Source of the DNA: Rhabdophis nuchalis
Taxonomy: Eukaryota > Chordata > Lepidosauria > Squamata > Natricidae
Length of the DNA stretch: 64,000 bases
Assembly (NCBI GenBank): GCA_039707465.1
Contig: CM077651.1
Span: 18,538,519 to 18,602,518, forward strand
Direction of reading: 5' to 3'
Shown here: piece by piece, positions 31,240 to 42,047 of the stretch
How the letters are laid out: the number at the start of each line of letters is the position of its first letter
Numbering within the stretch: the first letter of the stretch is position 1
Program-made: the position numbers and the translations under genes
The notes under the pieces: generated by a model
Told to the model about the DNA's origin: nothing
Databases searched by the model: none
The model's input: only the letters and a program-made list of their open reading frames with translations

Positions 31240-34200
31240 ATGACTATGTACTCTGTGGCAGACCTTATGCTTCTGCGAGAGTCCCCGCTCTCGCAGGTTT
31301 GGCCCTCCTCGTTAACGAGGGCCCGCCTCGAGGAGGGATTCATTAATCCGGAGAGGTGGGCGAAGCGCGGCCTTAGGGGTTTTTTAGTTAGGAAATTGTT
31401 TAAATTATCTTTTTTAGGGGGTTCGAGGGAGGGGGGTGGGTATAGACAGATGGAGACGGAAGTAACAATCAATAGCAAGGGCCAGGATAGCAGTCGACGG
31501 AGGGAAGCGGAAGGTGCCGAAAGGAGGGGGGATTCCCGAGTCGTTCCACAGGAGGGCATATCAATTCAGAGGGTCGTGGGGAGGGGCAGGACCGAGGGGA
31601 GACAATCTTCATCCTCCCGGTTGGTGGCACGTAGCCGTTGGTTAAAAACGGTCGGGTGCCACAACCCCCGCAGGCTAGGTGGCCAGGGAATACAGAGCCA
31701 GGGTCTGCGGCTGATGTTTTGCAACGCCAGGTCCGTTGTCAACAAAGCCCCCCTCATTAGTGACCTTGTGTCAGAGGGGGAGCCGGACCTGGTAGGAATT
31801 GCGGAAACCTGGTTGGGCCACGAGGGAGGTCTTCCCCTCGTTGAAATGTGCCCACCAGGCTACCGCGCATTTCATCAGCCGCGGGCCCTAGGCAGGGGAG
31901 GTGGGGTAGCGGTCATTATCAAGGAAGGCCTTGAGCCGAGAGAGACCATTGTGCCTCAGACTACCGGCTGTGAGTCCCTCTCTGTGAAGTGGGGCCTAGG
32001 GAGGCAGTTGGGCTTGCTGGTTGTATACCTGGCTCCCCGCTATGTAGCAGCAGCCCTGCCCGAGCTGCTGGAGGTGATCGCTACGGTGGCAGTTGAGACC
32101 CCCAGACTTTTAGTCATGGGGGACTTTAATCTGCCATCGGTGGGCGAATCATCCGTGGCAGCTCGGGAGTTCATGGCTTCCATGACGGCCATGGACCTGA
32201 CCCAAGTAATTCAGGGCCCCACTCACGAGGGTGGACATACGCCGGATCTCATCTTTGTCTCAGACCAATGGAAGAGTGATCTGGGTATAGGGGACATAGT
32301 CATCATGCCCTTGTCATGGTCAGACCACTCACTTCTCCGGCTCGACTTTCCGACCGCTGCTCCCCTTCGTGGGGAGGCGGAACCAGAGTCACCAATCTGG
32401 TACCGCCCCAGGCGCCTGATGGACCCGGATGGGTTCCAGACAGCGCTTGGGCCATTTCCTGTTTCCCTGACCCGCGCCCCGATCGAGGACCTCACGGCCG
32501 CATGGAACATTGCGGCCGTGGGAGCCTTGGATCGGGTCGCGCCCTTGCGGCCTCTCTTGCGGCGGCGAACCACCCTGGCTCCTTGGTTTACTGAGGAGCT
32601 GCGGGTGATGAAACGCCACAAGAGATGCCTAGAGGGAAGATGGAGGTCTAGCCGTTCTGAATCTGACCGGACACAGGTAAGAGCCCATTTACGGACTTAC
32701 ATTGTGGCGCTGAGAGTGGCCAAACGTCATCATTGTGCCACTCTCATAGCATCCGCAGAAAACCGCCCTGCCGCCCTGTTTAGGGTGACCCGCTCCCTCC
32801 TCCAACAGAGGGAGCGGGAAGCCCCACTACAGGGTAGAGCAGAGGAATTTGTGACTTTTCTGCAGGAGAAAACCGCTCAGATACAGAGTGAGCTAGCCCC
32901 CATTCATGGCCCAGTGGGATGCCACGAGAGAGATCTTGTTTGGGAGGAGTTTGACTCCGTTACTTCCGAAGATATGGACAGGTTACGTGGGCGACTGCGA
33001 GCCACCACATGTTTATTGGACCCGTGCCCCTCCTGGCTTGTACTGGCATCCTGGGAGGTGACACGAGGCTGGCTCCAAGAGGTTGTCAACGCATCCTTGA
33101 GTGAGGGTTCCTTGCCTGCTTCCCTAAAAGAGGCCATGGTGAGGCCCCTCCTCAAGAAGCCCTCTTTGGACCCAGCTCTTTTAAACAACTATCGTCCAGT
33201 CTCCAACCTTCCCTTTTTGGCGAAGGTTGTTGAGAGTGTGGTGGCACAACAGTTTCCCCGTCACCTGGAGGAAATTGAGTATCTAGATCCGCGCCAGTCC
33301 GGCTTTCGGCCCGGGCATAGCACCGAGACGGCATTGGTCGCGTTGGTAGATGATCTCTGGAGGGCCAGAGATGGGGGATGTTCCTCCATCCTGGTCCTAT
33401 TAGACCTCTCGGCGGCTTTCGATACCATCGACCATGGTATCCTATTGCATCGGCTGGGGGGGTTGGGGGTGGGAGGCACCGTTTTACGGTGGTTCTCCTC
33501 CTACCTCTCTGGCCGATCGCAATTTGTGCGGGCAGGAGAGCAGAGGTCGACCCCGAGACCCCTCACATGCGGGGTGCCTCAGGGGTCGGTCCTCTCGCCT
33601 CTCCTGTTTAACGCATATATGAAGCCGCTGGGTGAGATCATCCGTGGTTTTGGGGTAGATTACCACCTGTACGCTGATGACACCCAGCTGTACATATCTA
33701 CCCCAAACCACCCCAACGATGCCGTAGCGGTGATGTGCCAGTGCCTGGAAGCCGTGCGGATCTGGATGGGAAGTAACGGACTCAGGCTCAACCCGACCAA
33801 GACCGAGTGGCTGTGGTTTCCGGCTGCCCGATTCAACCAGCTTTCTCCAACGCTGGCCATAGGGGGCGAACATCTTGCCCCTGTGGATGGGGCGCGCAAT
33901 TTGGGTGTCCTCCTGGATACCCGGCTGTCTATGGAAGAGCAAGTGACAGCCGTGGCCAGGAGGGCATTTTACCAGGTTCGCCTGGTTCGCCAATTGCGCC
34001 CCCTATTGGATCGGGACGCCCTTCGCACAGTCACTCATGCCCTCGTGACATCCCGACTGGACTATTGTAACTCTCTCTACATGGGGCTTCCCTTGAGGTG
34101 CACCCGGAGGCTTCAGTTAGTTCAGAATGCAGCCGCGCGGGCAATTATGGGGACCACCAGGTTTACCCACGTTACACCTCTCCTGCGCGAGCTGCACTGG

Positions 34201-34518
34201 CTGCCTGTCGTCTTCCGGGTGCGCTTCAAGGTGCTAACTATCATCTTTAAGGCGCTCCATGGCTCGGGACCTAGCTATCTGCGGGATCGGATCCTGCCCC
34301 ATACATCCTCACGACCGATTCGCTCCCACAGAGAGGGACTTCTCCGGGTGCCGTCCACTAGACTTTGTCAGCGGGCGACGCCCAGGGGAAGGGCTCTCTC
34401 TGTGGCGGGCCCGGCCCTCTGGAACGACCTTCCCCCCGATATTAGAACGACCACGGACCTCCGCTCCTTCCGTATGAAACTAAAGACCCATTTCTTTCGA
34501 CTGGCCGGCCTTGGATAG
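31240..34518 (+). CDS. L2-clade endonuclease/reverse transcriptase
   Basis: 1092 residues from the ATG at 31240. The frame stays open upstream to 31150, but those 30 residues come from AT-repeat DNA and are unlikely to be real. Residues about 1-155 are basic with no named fold. An APE-type endonuclease follows (about 158-370) with 'CNARS', the catalytic 'ET', 'GDFN' and 'SDH'. The RT fingers/palm contain 'NNYRPVSNL' (about 650), 'FDTID' (about 727), 'GVPQGSV' (about 778) and the catalytic 'YADD' (811-814). The C-terminal part has 'LRELHWLPVVFRVRFKVL'. All signature residues that I checked are present, and there is no stop or frameshift. RT wording ('LDLSAAFDTIDH', 'YADDTQLY') is of the L2 clade rather than CR1 or L1. 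It nicks DNA and copies its RNA at the target. Confidence 0.9.
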   Translation: MTMYSVADLMLLRESPLSQVWPSSLTRARLEEGFINPERWAKRGLRGFLVRKLFKLSFLGGSREGGGYRQMETEVTINSKGQDSSRRREAEGAERRGDSRVVPQEGISIQRVVGRGRTEGRQSSSSRLVARSRWLKTVGCHNPRRLGGQGIQSQGLRLMFCNARSVVNKAPLISDLVSEGEPDLVGIAETWLGHEGGLPLVEMCPPGYRAFHQPRALGRGGGVAVIIKEGLEPRETIVPQTTGCESLSVKWGLGRQLGLLVVYLAPRYVAAALPELLEVIATVAVETPRLLVMGDFNLPSVGESSVAAREFMASMTAMDLTQVIQGPTHEGGHTPDLIFVSDQWKSDLGIGDIVIMPLSWSDHSLLRLDFPTAAPLRGEAEPESPIWYRPRRLMDPDGFQTALGPFPVSLTRAPIEDLTAAWNIAAVGALDRVAPLRPLLRRRTTLAPWFTEELRVMKRHKRCLEGRWRSSRSESDRTQVRAHLRTYIVALRVAKRHHCATLIASAENRPAALFRVTRSLLQQREREAPLQGRAEEFVTFLQEKTAQIQSELAPIHGPVGCHERDLVWEEFDSVTSEDMDRLRGRLRATTCLLDPCPSWLVLASWEVTRGWLQEVVNASLSEGSLPASLKEAMVRPLLKKPSLDPALLNNYRPVSNLPFLAKVVESVVAQQFPRHLEEIEYLDPRQSGFRPGHSTETALVALVDDLWRARDGGCSSILVLLDLSAAFDTIDHGILLHRLGGLGVGGTVLRWFSSYLSGRSQFVRAGEQRSTPRPLTCGVPQGSVLSPLLFNAYMKPLGEIIRGFGVDYHLYADDTQLYISTPNHPNDAVAVMCQCLEAVRIWMGSNGLRLNPTKTEWLWFPAARFNQLSPTLAIGGEHLAPVDGARNLGVLLDTRLSMEEQVTAVARRAFYQVRLVRQLRPLLDRDALRTVTHALVTSRLDYCNSLYMGLPLRCTRRLQLVQNAAARAIMGTTRFTHVTPLLRELHWLPVVFRVRFKVLTIIFKALHGSGPSYLRDRILPHTSSRPIRSHREGLLRVPSTRLCQRATPRGRALSVAGPALWNDLPPDIRTTTDLRSFRMKLKTHFFRLAGLG

Positions 34519-34649
34519 TCTCTCTGTCTATAGATTTTTAAATGTATTTTAATGGGTTTTAATTTTTTAGCACGGGATAACATAGTTTAATGGTGTTTTA
34601 AACTGTATATTTTGTATTGATTGTTTATATTGTTTTTAGTTTCTCCTGT

Positions 34650-34686
34650 GCACCGCCCCGGGTCCCTGTGGGGAGATGGAGCGGTT
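34650..34686 (+). other. 3' stem-loop of the L2 RNA
   Basis: 'ccgccccgggtccctg' pairs imperfectly with 'tggggagatggagcgg'. A GC stem at this place recurs in nearly every L2 copy in the window, even where the sequence differs, so it is probably the RT recognition structure. Confidence 0.7.
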
Positions 34687-34742
34687 AATAAATGCAAAGT
34701 TATTATTATTATAGTTATTACTAACAACATGATTGGGAGATA

Positions 34743-35016
34743 TACCGTATTTATTCGAATATAACGCGCAAAATTTTCTACCAAAAAAAGAACTCAAAGT
34801 TTGGGTGCGCGTTATAAACGAGGGTGCGCGTTATAAACGAGGGTGCGCGTTATAAACGATTTTTATCATGGCTGCACGTGTTCAACAACGTTTGTCACTT
34901 ACAATGCTTGGTCTGAGCCGAGAAAAAGTGAAACAAAATTTTATACCGATTTAAAATTGAAAATTAGGGGGTGCGCGTTATACACGTGTGCGCGTTATAC
35001 TCGAATAAATACGGTA
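34743..35016. mobile_element. Mariner-type nonautonomous element with internal 19-bp repeats
   Basis: Left end TACCGTATTTATTCGAATAT and right end reverse-complemented TACCGTATTTATTCGAGTAT, continuing into 'aacgcgca' on both sides. TA borders the ends. Three tandem 19-bp units 'gggtgcgcgttataaacga' fill 34803-34859. No ORF of note. A second copy begins at 63949. Confidence 0.85.
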
Positions 35017-35954
35017 TGTTGTGTTTGTATCAGTGATGTTCAAAGAAAAAAGAATAAATTCACCAGCTTCTAAACATGCAACTTGTTTTATCCAAAGCTA
35101 AGGTTGCTTCTGTGTTTGCTGAAATAAATGGAATATGTAAGGTCACCTTGTATAAACTCTCTGTTGTTTTCAGCTGTGCGACTGGTTTTTCCTTCTTGTT
35201 TTCATTTCTGACAACCAGTTCTCCTTTTATTTTGTTCATCTAAAGATAGGGAAAATCTCTTTGCGCGGGGAGCAGATGACAAGTGACATTATTACCAACA
35301 TCGCATCACTTTGGACATCACAGCTCTGAAGATAAAAGAATATTAAAAGTTGCTGCCAGAGGCTTTTTACATTTCCTGGTTTGGTAGATGGTATTCTGGA
35401 TAAAGAGAATGAACTCTTTCTGAAATTTCAATAAAATGATGTTTTCTTCCCCCTACAGAAAGAATGTCTAAACAAATACTTTGTATACTTCCACACTAGT
35501 TTATGGTTGTTAATAAATGTTTCTCTTAGAACATTATACAAAAGATATTAAAGGGCATGGCCAAAAGGAAATTATTTCCTCCATTCTTCCCGAAGGGGAG
35601 GAAAAATGAGAGATACAAATACTTTATTTTATCATAGTTTGATTTGGCTCCTGGCATGCTTTGAACCTTATACTGTAGTCATTGAATATTTAAAAGGCCT
35701 ATCATTTCTGAACTAAATAGCACTGAGGCCATCTTTGATTATATGCCATCTTAAAATATGAAACTTCTTTGGAAGGACACATATGGAAGCTAAAGCTCAA
35801 ATACTTTAGCCACCCAACAAGAGAAGACTCATTGGAAAAGACCTGTTGGAAAAGTTTGAAGGAAAAAGGAGAAATGGGACAGCAGAGGATGAGATGGTTA
35901 GATAGTGTCATTGACATGGTGGGCGTGGATTTGGGAGATAGGGGAGCCTGGCTT
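35017..35954. other. No feature recognised
   Basis: No repeat or coding signature that I can name. Confidence 0.45.
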
Positions 35955-36840
35955 GCTATTGGATTGGATTGGATTGGATTTATTGGATTTATATGCCGCC
36001 CTTCTCCCAAAGGACTCAGGGCGGCGTACAACATAAGAGACGTATAGTACAAAAGTTAAAAGGATATTCCATAAAAAATCCAATAAGCAAAAAATTCATA
36101 GACATTATAAAATAAATTAAAATTGGAATTAAAATTAATATGTTATTTTGTTCAGGACAGGCCGGCTTGCTGGAAAAGCCAGCTTTTTAGGGCATGCCAG
36201 AAGGAAAGGAAGTCGAGAATTATGCGAAGCTCCGGGGGTAGCTCATTCCAAAGGGAAGGCACTCACACAGAGAAGGCTCTTCCCCTGGGGGTCACCAGCC
36301 GACACTCTCTGGCTGACGGCACCCTGAGGAGGTCAACTCTGTGGGATCGTACTGGACGATGGGAGGCTACTGGTGGCAGTAGGTGGTCTCGCAATTACCC
36401 TGGGCCTAAGCCATGGAACGCTTTGAAGGTCATAATTAATACCTTGAATCGCACCTGGAAAACAACCAGCAACCAGTGCAGGCTGCCTAAAAGGAGTGTA
36501 ACATGGGAGCACCTAGGTACCCCCATGATAACCCATGCGGCCGCATTCTGGACCAGTTGAAGCCTCTGGGTGCTCTTCAAGGGCAGCCCCATGTAGAGAG
36601 TGTTACAGTAGTCCAGGCGAGAAAGGACGAGGGCATGAGTGACTGTGCACAGGGCATCCCAATCCAGAAAGGATCCGATAGAAACTGACCTACCAGGCGA
36701 ACCTGGTAAAAGGCCCCCCTGGTCACGGTTGTCAGATGTTTTTCTAAGCTAAGCCGCATATCCAGGAAGACTCCCAGATTACGGGCCCTTTCTGAGGGGG
36801 GTAAAATTTCTCTATCATCCATAGTGGAGAGTTGGGCATG
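35955..36840 (-). mobile_element. L2 LINE, 5'-truncated, with (AATCC)n tail
   Basis: The tail shows on plus as 'attggattggattgg' at 35957-35980, then the GC stem ('gccgcccttctcccaaagga...cagggcggcgtac'). Coding remnants lie in two minus-strand frames: 36577-36822 ('RARNLGVFLDMRLSLEKH', 'GAFYQVRLVGQF') and 36395-36592 ('LQLVQNAAAWVIMG'). Frameshifts and stops show decay. Its 3' end matches the copy at 42.1 kb, a separate subfamily. Confidence 0.9.
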
Positions 36841-37037
36841 ACTATTGTCTGAACCACAAAAAATATACTGTAATGTTACTCTTAACTGATGGCTAAAAAT
36901 ATCTTCTTCTCAATGTATGACATAGGTGGTTTTGGTTTGAGGGCAATTAAACTAAATGTTACAATTCTTACTATCTGTTTCTTCTGTTTGCTGCTAATAT
37001 TATTTCTACCTTTTCATACAATTTATACTAATAATAG

Positions 37038-37455
37038 TGTCAGGCCAGCAGCCATCTTTTTTGGGGGGAGGGGGGCATTTGGCCTGCCACACTTCTATTA
37101 TTCTGCTATGCATATTCTATTGTGGGAAAATCGGAGGGGGGATTGTAAGGAGTCACATACCATGTGGCCACAACAAAATTATTTCTAGAAAGCCAAGGTC
37201 ATCCTTTGTCTCTGCACCTGACCGGAATTGGATGGGTGGAACTGCCAACATGGCAGTGGGAGATTGGACCATGGGATGGACTTGTGGGTGTGAGGGCAAG
37301 TTCTTCAACTTTCAACTAGGTGGGAAAAAACAGGAAGCTTTCAAATTTGCATTTTCCCAGATGTGCCAACATGGCTCTCTTAATAAATTGGAAGTTTGAG
37401 CAATACTTTGCCTTGGACTCTGAATTACTTTTAGATACTATTTGGAACCCTGATA
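37038..37455 (+). mobile_element. Solo LTR, family C, with perfect 5-bp target duplication
   Basis: Starts TGTCAGGCC and ends ACCCTGATA, near inverted ends with a TG...TA border. AATAG is duplicated exactly at 37033-37037 and 37456-37460. AATAAA lies in 'cttaataaattgg' near 37380. No internal coding region accompanies it. The open frames inside are incidental. Confidence 0.85.
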
Positions 37456-37889
37456 AATAGCATGTCAACTATATCTATGCTATTTTTCAAATCCTTATCC
37501 TATAATATATTTTGTCTCATGTACATCTTCCATAAATTATGTTTCTTCTTCTTTCAGGTTGATACTGAAAAATAACATTTATTTTTCAAACTCCTCGCTG
37601 TGTCTATGTGTCTGACTGAAGGCTCCTCCAGGTAGAAAATCTTTGGAAATAGCATGGGATTAATGAACAATACAGTAGATATGCCATTTTCAGGCTAAAT
37701 AAAAGAAAAGCTATAGCTATAGCTACATATAATCTGGGCAAACTGTAGAAAGTAATTAAAATATACAGAGCACACCTATTTTTTTTTTCTAATGGTGATC
37801 TGGATTTTTACAAAGAAATTCTGGTAGCCTTAAGGGCAACTTAAGATCACACCCAATTATTATGGAAAGCAAGTTATGAGCAAATAGCT

Positions 37890-37892
<3 letters not shown>
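37456..37892. other. No feature recognised
   Basis: Nothing identifiable apart from short AT repeats ('tatagctatagct' near 37712). Confidence 0.4.
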
Positions 37893-37921
<29 letters not shown>

Positions 37922-37922
37922 A
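37893..37922. repeat. (CAGA)n microsatellite
   Basis: About seven CAGA units, just upstream of a CR1 copy. Confidence 0.95.
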
Positions 37923-37954
37923 CCAACTACCAATTCAGTATGAACCAGTAGGGT

Positions 37955-38047
37955 ATTGCAACTGCTAGAAAAGCTGGAAAAGTCTTAGGCTGCATCAACA
38001 GAGGATTAGTTTCAAGATGAAGTGATAGTACTGATTTGTACTGTACT

Positions 38048-38120
<73 letters not shown>

Positions 38121-38527
38121 GAGAGAGGGATGGATGGAGGGAGGGAGGGAGGGAGGGAGAGGGGGGAGTTTTCTGTTCACTATATGAAAAAAAGATGTTG
38201 AGACCCTGGAAAGAATGTAGAGAAGAGCAACAAAGATGATAAGGGATCTGGATATTGAACCATATGATGAACAATCAAGGGAACTAAATATATCTAACCC
38301 AACAAAGAGAAGGACTATGTCTGATATGATAACAGTCTTCTGGTACTTGAAGACTGTCTCACAAAGATGACAGTTTCAACTTATTCTCCAAAGTGCCTGA
38401 GGGCAAGTCAAGAGAGATCCAACTTGGAACTAAGGAAAAATTTCCTGATCGTGGAATGGCTTATCTCCAGAGGTTGTGGGTGGTCTATCAATGTAGATTT
38501 TCAAGAAGAGATTCTTGAATACTATAT
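37955..38527 (+). mobile_element. CR1 LINE 3' part, interrupted by a GATA array
   Basis: 'aggctgcatcaacagaggat' (about 37989) and, after the array, 'gagaccctggaaagaatgta', 'aagagcaacaaagatgataa' and 'ctaaggaaaaatttcctgat' are CR1 text in the right order. The GATA/GGGA repeats at 38046-38166 lie inside it, apparently grown from the element's own sequence. Confidence 0.85.
38046..38166. repeat. (GATA)18 then (GGGA)n compound microsatellite
   Basis: GATA units at 38046-38120 pass into GGAT and GGGA units up to 38166. Confidence 0.95.
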
Positions 38528-38532
38528 GAATA

Positions 38533-38573
38533 TTCTCCCTCCCTCCCTCCCTCCCTCCCTCCCTCCCTCCCTC
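38533..38573. repeat. (TCCC)n microsatellite
   Basis: About ten TCCC units at the 3' border of the CR1 copy. Confidence 0.95.
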
Positions 38574-38789
38574 TAATCTATCTATTCTTTGCTACCATTA
38601 AAGATTGCAACTGCTTTGCTTTAATAAGCTTTGATTTTCTTCTTACACTTCTCTCAATGTTTTAAAATAGCATAATACCCATAATCAGATATGGTCATTT
38701 GCAGACTACAAACAAAGAGCACGTTTGCCTAGTAGTTGGTACACTAGGATGGCATTACACTGGAAATAAATTGTATCATAAAAACTTAA

Positions 38790-39205
38790 AAAACTTAATA
38801 AGAAGGACCAGGGGAGACATGATAGCAGTGTTCCGATATCTCAGAGGGTGCCACAAAGAAGAGGGAGTCAAACTATTCTCCAAGGCACCTGAGGGCAGGA
38901 CAAGAAGCAATGGGTGGAAACTAATCAAGGAGAGAAGCAACATAGAACTGAGGAGAAATTTCCTGACAGAACAATTAACCAGTGGAAGAGAAATTGCCTC
39001 CAGAAGTTGTGAATGCCCCAACACTGCATGTCTTCAAGAAGATGTTGGATAGCCATTTGTCTGAAATGGTATAAGGCTTTCTGCCCACGCAGGGGGTTGG
39101 ACTAGAAGACCTACAAGGTCCCTTCCAACTCTGCTATTGTATTGTATTGTAACCTACAAGGTCCCTTCCAACTCTGCTATTGTATTGTATTGTATTATAT
39201 CAAAA
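38790..39205 (+). mobile_element. CR1 LINE 3' end with duplicated tail
   Basis: Well preserved CR1 3' UTR: 'aggggagacatgatagcagt', 'acctgagggcaggacaagaa' and 'ggttggactagaagaccta'. The terminal block 'acctacaaggtcccttccaa' plus its ATTGT tail occurs twice in tandem (39107-39150 and 39151-39200). Confidence 0.95.
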
Positions 39206-40382
39206 TCAGTATTTTAGGAAATCCTCTAAAGTCTGTCTTTGCTTATCTGCTTTTCATATCATAGAATTGTATATCCAGGGTTCCTTGTAAATTCATTTTA
39301 ACATTTTGGAGGGGAGGGGGCGATAAATAACAAATTAAGTTTATGAAGCAGTTGTAAGATAAACCTTCATTGACCAGCTGGTATGAATTATGTTAAGCTG
39401 ACTGTTCTTAAGCAGTCTGAAGACTGTTGGGTGTCTGCTTTAAATTTTAATAGCCCCAGTGTTCATCTTATAGAAAGTATCAAGATTGTTTTTGTTTTAA
39501 ATTTGAGCAACACCAGCGTTCATTTTACAGAGAGTTATAGAAATATTTTCTAGTGAGGTCTAACCATATTTTGCAGGATCAGACCTACTTCCATAGACTA
39601 AGGGTGAGTTAACCACCTTAGGCAATTGATGTTGAGAGGCAGAAACTAATGGATTTCTGGCTAGCAGTGAGTTTGTTGACCTCGGGTGGTGAGGCATTTT
39701 ATTCCATTCCCAATATACAGAAAGAAGACTCAGCTGACAATCTGGTAGACTTCTCTCTGAGGGTTTGATGGACAGAGCTCTCCTTGTCTTTTGCCGTGGG
39801 CAGCAAAATGTTATGCATACCAATTGTTGCCTTTTCCCCAGTCCATAGCATGTGTGGCTTCCTTGTTGAGAAATGAGGCCAAACAGGTTGCTAAGCAACC
39901 TTCTGAAATTCAGCATGGTACATATAGTGTTTATTGGTGTTAGAGCAAAAAAACTTTTCATAAACATGTGAAGATGCATGGTTAGAGAGTGGCTACAGCA
40001 ACTCCTGCCCCACTGAAGTTTTTAGTTGCTCCAAGAAATAAGCATCCTAACTGTGATTCTTCTAATAAGCATTTTTAAAAATGTAAACCAAAGAAACAAA
40101 ATACAATCTTTAGCTAATTTGAGCCTGGTTTATGCAACATGGGTTTGGATCACCTAGACAGCCTATTCTACATATAGAAATGTTATTTTACAGCCTTCCT
40201 TGGGAGTTGTGCAAGGGCAGCCATATCAAACTATTTTGAGCCAGATGTTTTCTTTTAAAATTGCAGATTACAGTGTCCTGTTTACTTTGAAATTGCATAA
40301 CATATTTTGAAATCCCAGGGGGAAAAGAAGAGATCATTTTTAATATAAAGTTTTTAGGATCTCTTGAACAAATGGAATTACA
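39206..40382. other. No feature recognised; one 139-codon minus frame
   Basis: The minus frame at 39560-39979 has no motif I know. On the same strand 'aatggaataaaatgcc' might be a polyadenylation signal within an old LTR-like sequence, but I cannot find ends. Not called as a gene. Confidence 0.4.
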
Positions 40383-40727
40383 ACTTTACTTTACTTTATT
40401 TCAATTTATATACCTCCCTTTTCACCAAAAGGGACTCAGGGCGGTGCACAGAAAGATTAAAAAAAAACCCACACAATATACAAAATTTTAAAACAATTAA
40501 ATCAATAAGACTGTGCTAAAACTTTGAATAAATAGTTAAAAACTTAAATAACAAATTAAAAGTCCCTAATCTATGTCAGGCCGGCAAGACGAAAGAAATG
40601 AGCTTTTACCATCCGACGGAAGAGACGTAGGTCCGTGATGGTACGGATATCGGGGGGGAGGTCGTTCCAGAGTGTCGGACCCGCCACAGAGAAGGCTCTC
40701 CCCCTGGGGGTCACCAGTCGGCATTGA
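40383..40727 (-). mobile_element. L2 LINE 3' end with (AAAGT)n tail
   Basis: The tail reads 'ctttactttactttatt' on plus, then the GC stem ('ctcagggcggtgcac') and the last coding residues. On minus these include 'RGRAFSVAGPTLWNDLPPD' and 'FFRLAGLT'. Truncated at about 40727. Confidence 0.88.
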
Positions 40728-42047
40728 GTTATTGATCTACAGAGATTTTGTTGTTGTTCAAGTGGCCATAGCAATTGTAATTCTTTTAACAATTTATTGG
40801 GTGTCAGCCTACTCTGAAAGGGCAAAACCAGAGTATGCTTACAGCGGGCAGAATTTCTCTTTCTTCCATTGTTTGTATATTGAACTATCTGCAACAGGCT
40901 TTCAAAAAGTCAAGATGGCAGCCACAATCATACAATTGGAGTGCTGTGTATTTGGCATAGATTTAAAAAAAACCCACTGAGTCTAATTATACATTCAACA
41001 GTTACCATCTTGACTTCCCACCACCAACCCCTTGAAAATGCCCCTATGCACAATAGTGGATGTCTCACTTTTCCAATGCAGCATGAAAAGCATTTCTGGT
41101 TGTGAAAATCTTTCTTGTATAAAATCATTGAAAAATAGAACTTTGTTTTTTCCTTTCGTATCACTTGTGAATGGTAATTCACCCAGCATATGCAATTATG
41201 TGCTGAAAGCAATTATTTATCCAAATTATACATAAATGCAAAGTTTTTAAAGTGGATGGCAATTTACATTGTTGATGGCATCCCACAGAAGATGTAACAC
41301 CTATAATGATTGTGCCAAGAAAAGAGGGGGGAAACAGAAATTGCTATAGGAATAATCTAAAAGAACCATAAAGTATTTAGCCCACTTTTCCACTGCAATT
41401 TATTGTTTAGCAAGATAGTACAATGAAATTGTATTACAGCAGACAAGTGGGGGGAACTGGTGATTGTTATTTTCCAAATTTGTTACATTTGAGAGTTTCT
41501 CATCACAGAGATGCAGATGAGGCTTTGTACAAATGACATAAATGTATAGGATCTGATAGACATAATTTTGTTTATTTGCACAGAAATGATGTAAATCGCA
41601 ATGGAATTTTATTTGTGGGTCCAATGTTTAGGGTGGGAAATGAGGTTTTAGGAGGGGGGGGGGAGTATTTAGCGTAAACAAAATCCCCAAAGCTAAGAAT
41701 CTCAATTCCTAAGACATAAATTCTTATATTGTTACAGATACTTGAATAAATAAGGAATAAATATAAGTTTCTTGAACTATTTGATTTGTAAACATGGTGC
41801 ATATTACAAGACAGACTTCTCTATAAAAATAATTGCACATTTTAAAAAGTGAGGGTGGGTAGGTGGGGAAGTGCCAAATTAAATAATTATCTTGTGCTTA
41901 GCTTGTTGACTAATTAATATCCTAATTGTCTCATAAAAATGCACCACTTCTCTTGAGAATGGATAGAGGTTGTAAATGAAAATGTGAACGGGGTTTTTTT
42001 TGGTGCTTGTTTTATTTGTCCTTTATCTCAAGCCAAGAAGCCCTTTT
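40728..42047. other. No feature recognised
   Basis: AT-rich, with a G9 run at 41656-41664. No gene or repeat family identified. Confidence 0.45.

Larger units (their letters stand above)
30090..34712 (+). mobile_element. L2 LINE, apparently full length
   Basis: About 4.6 kb: a GC-rich 5' region (about 30090-31080), an AT-rich stretch, one long ORF (31240-34518), a 3' UTR, a terminal stem-loop (34650-34684) and a short ATT tail. The base composition jumps sharply at about 30100 against the AT-rich flank, which I take as the element's start. I did not find a target duplication. There is no separate ORF1. Confidence 0.85.

Noticed and set aside
39560..39979. 139-codon minus frame
   Set aside because: No motif, mixed composition, no start context; it perhaps overlaps an old LTR-like sequence, but without ends.
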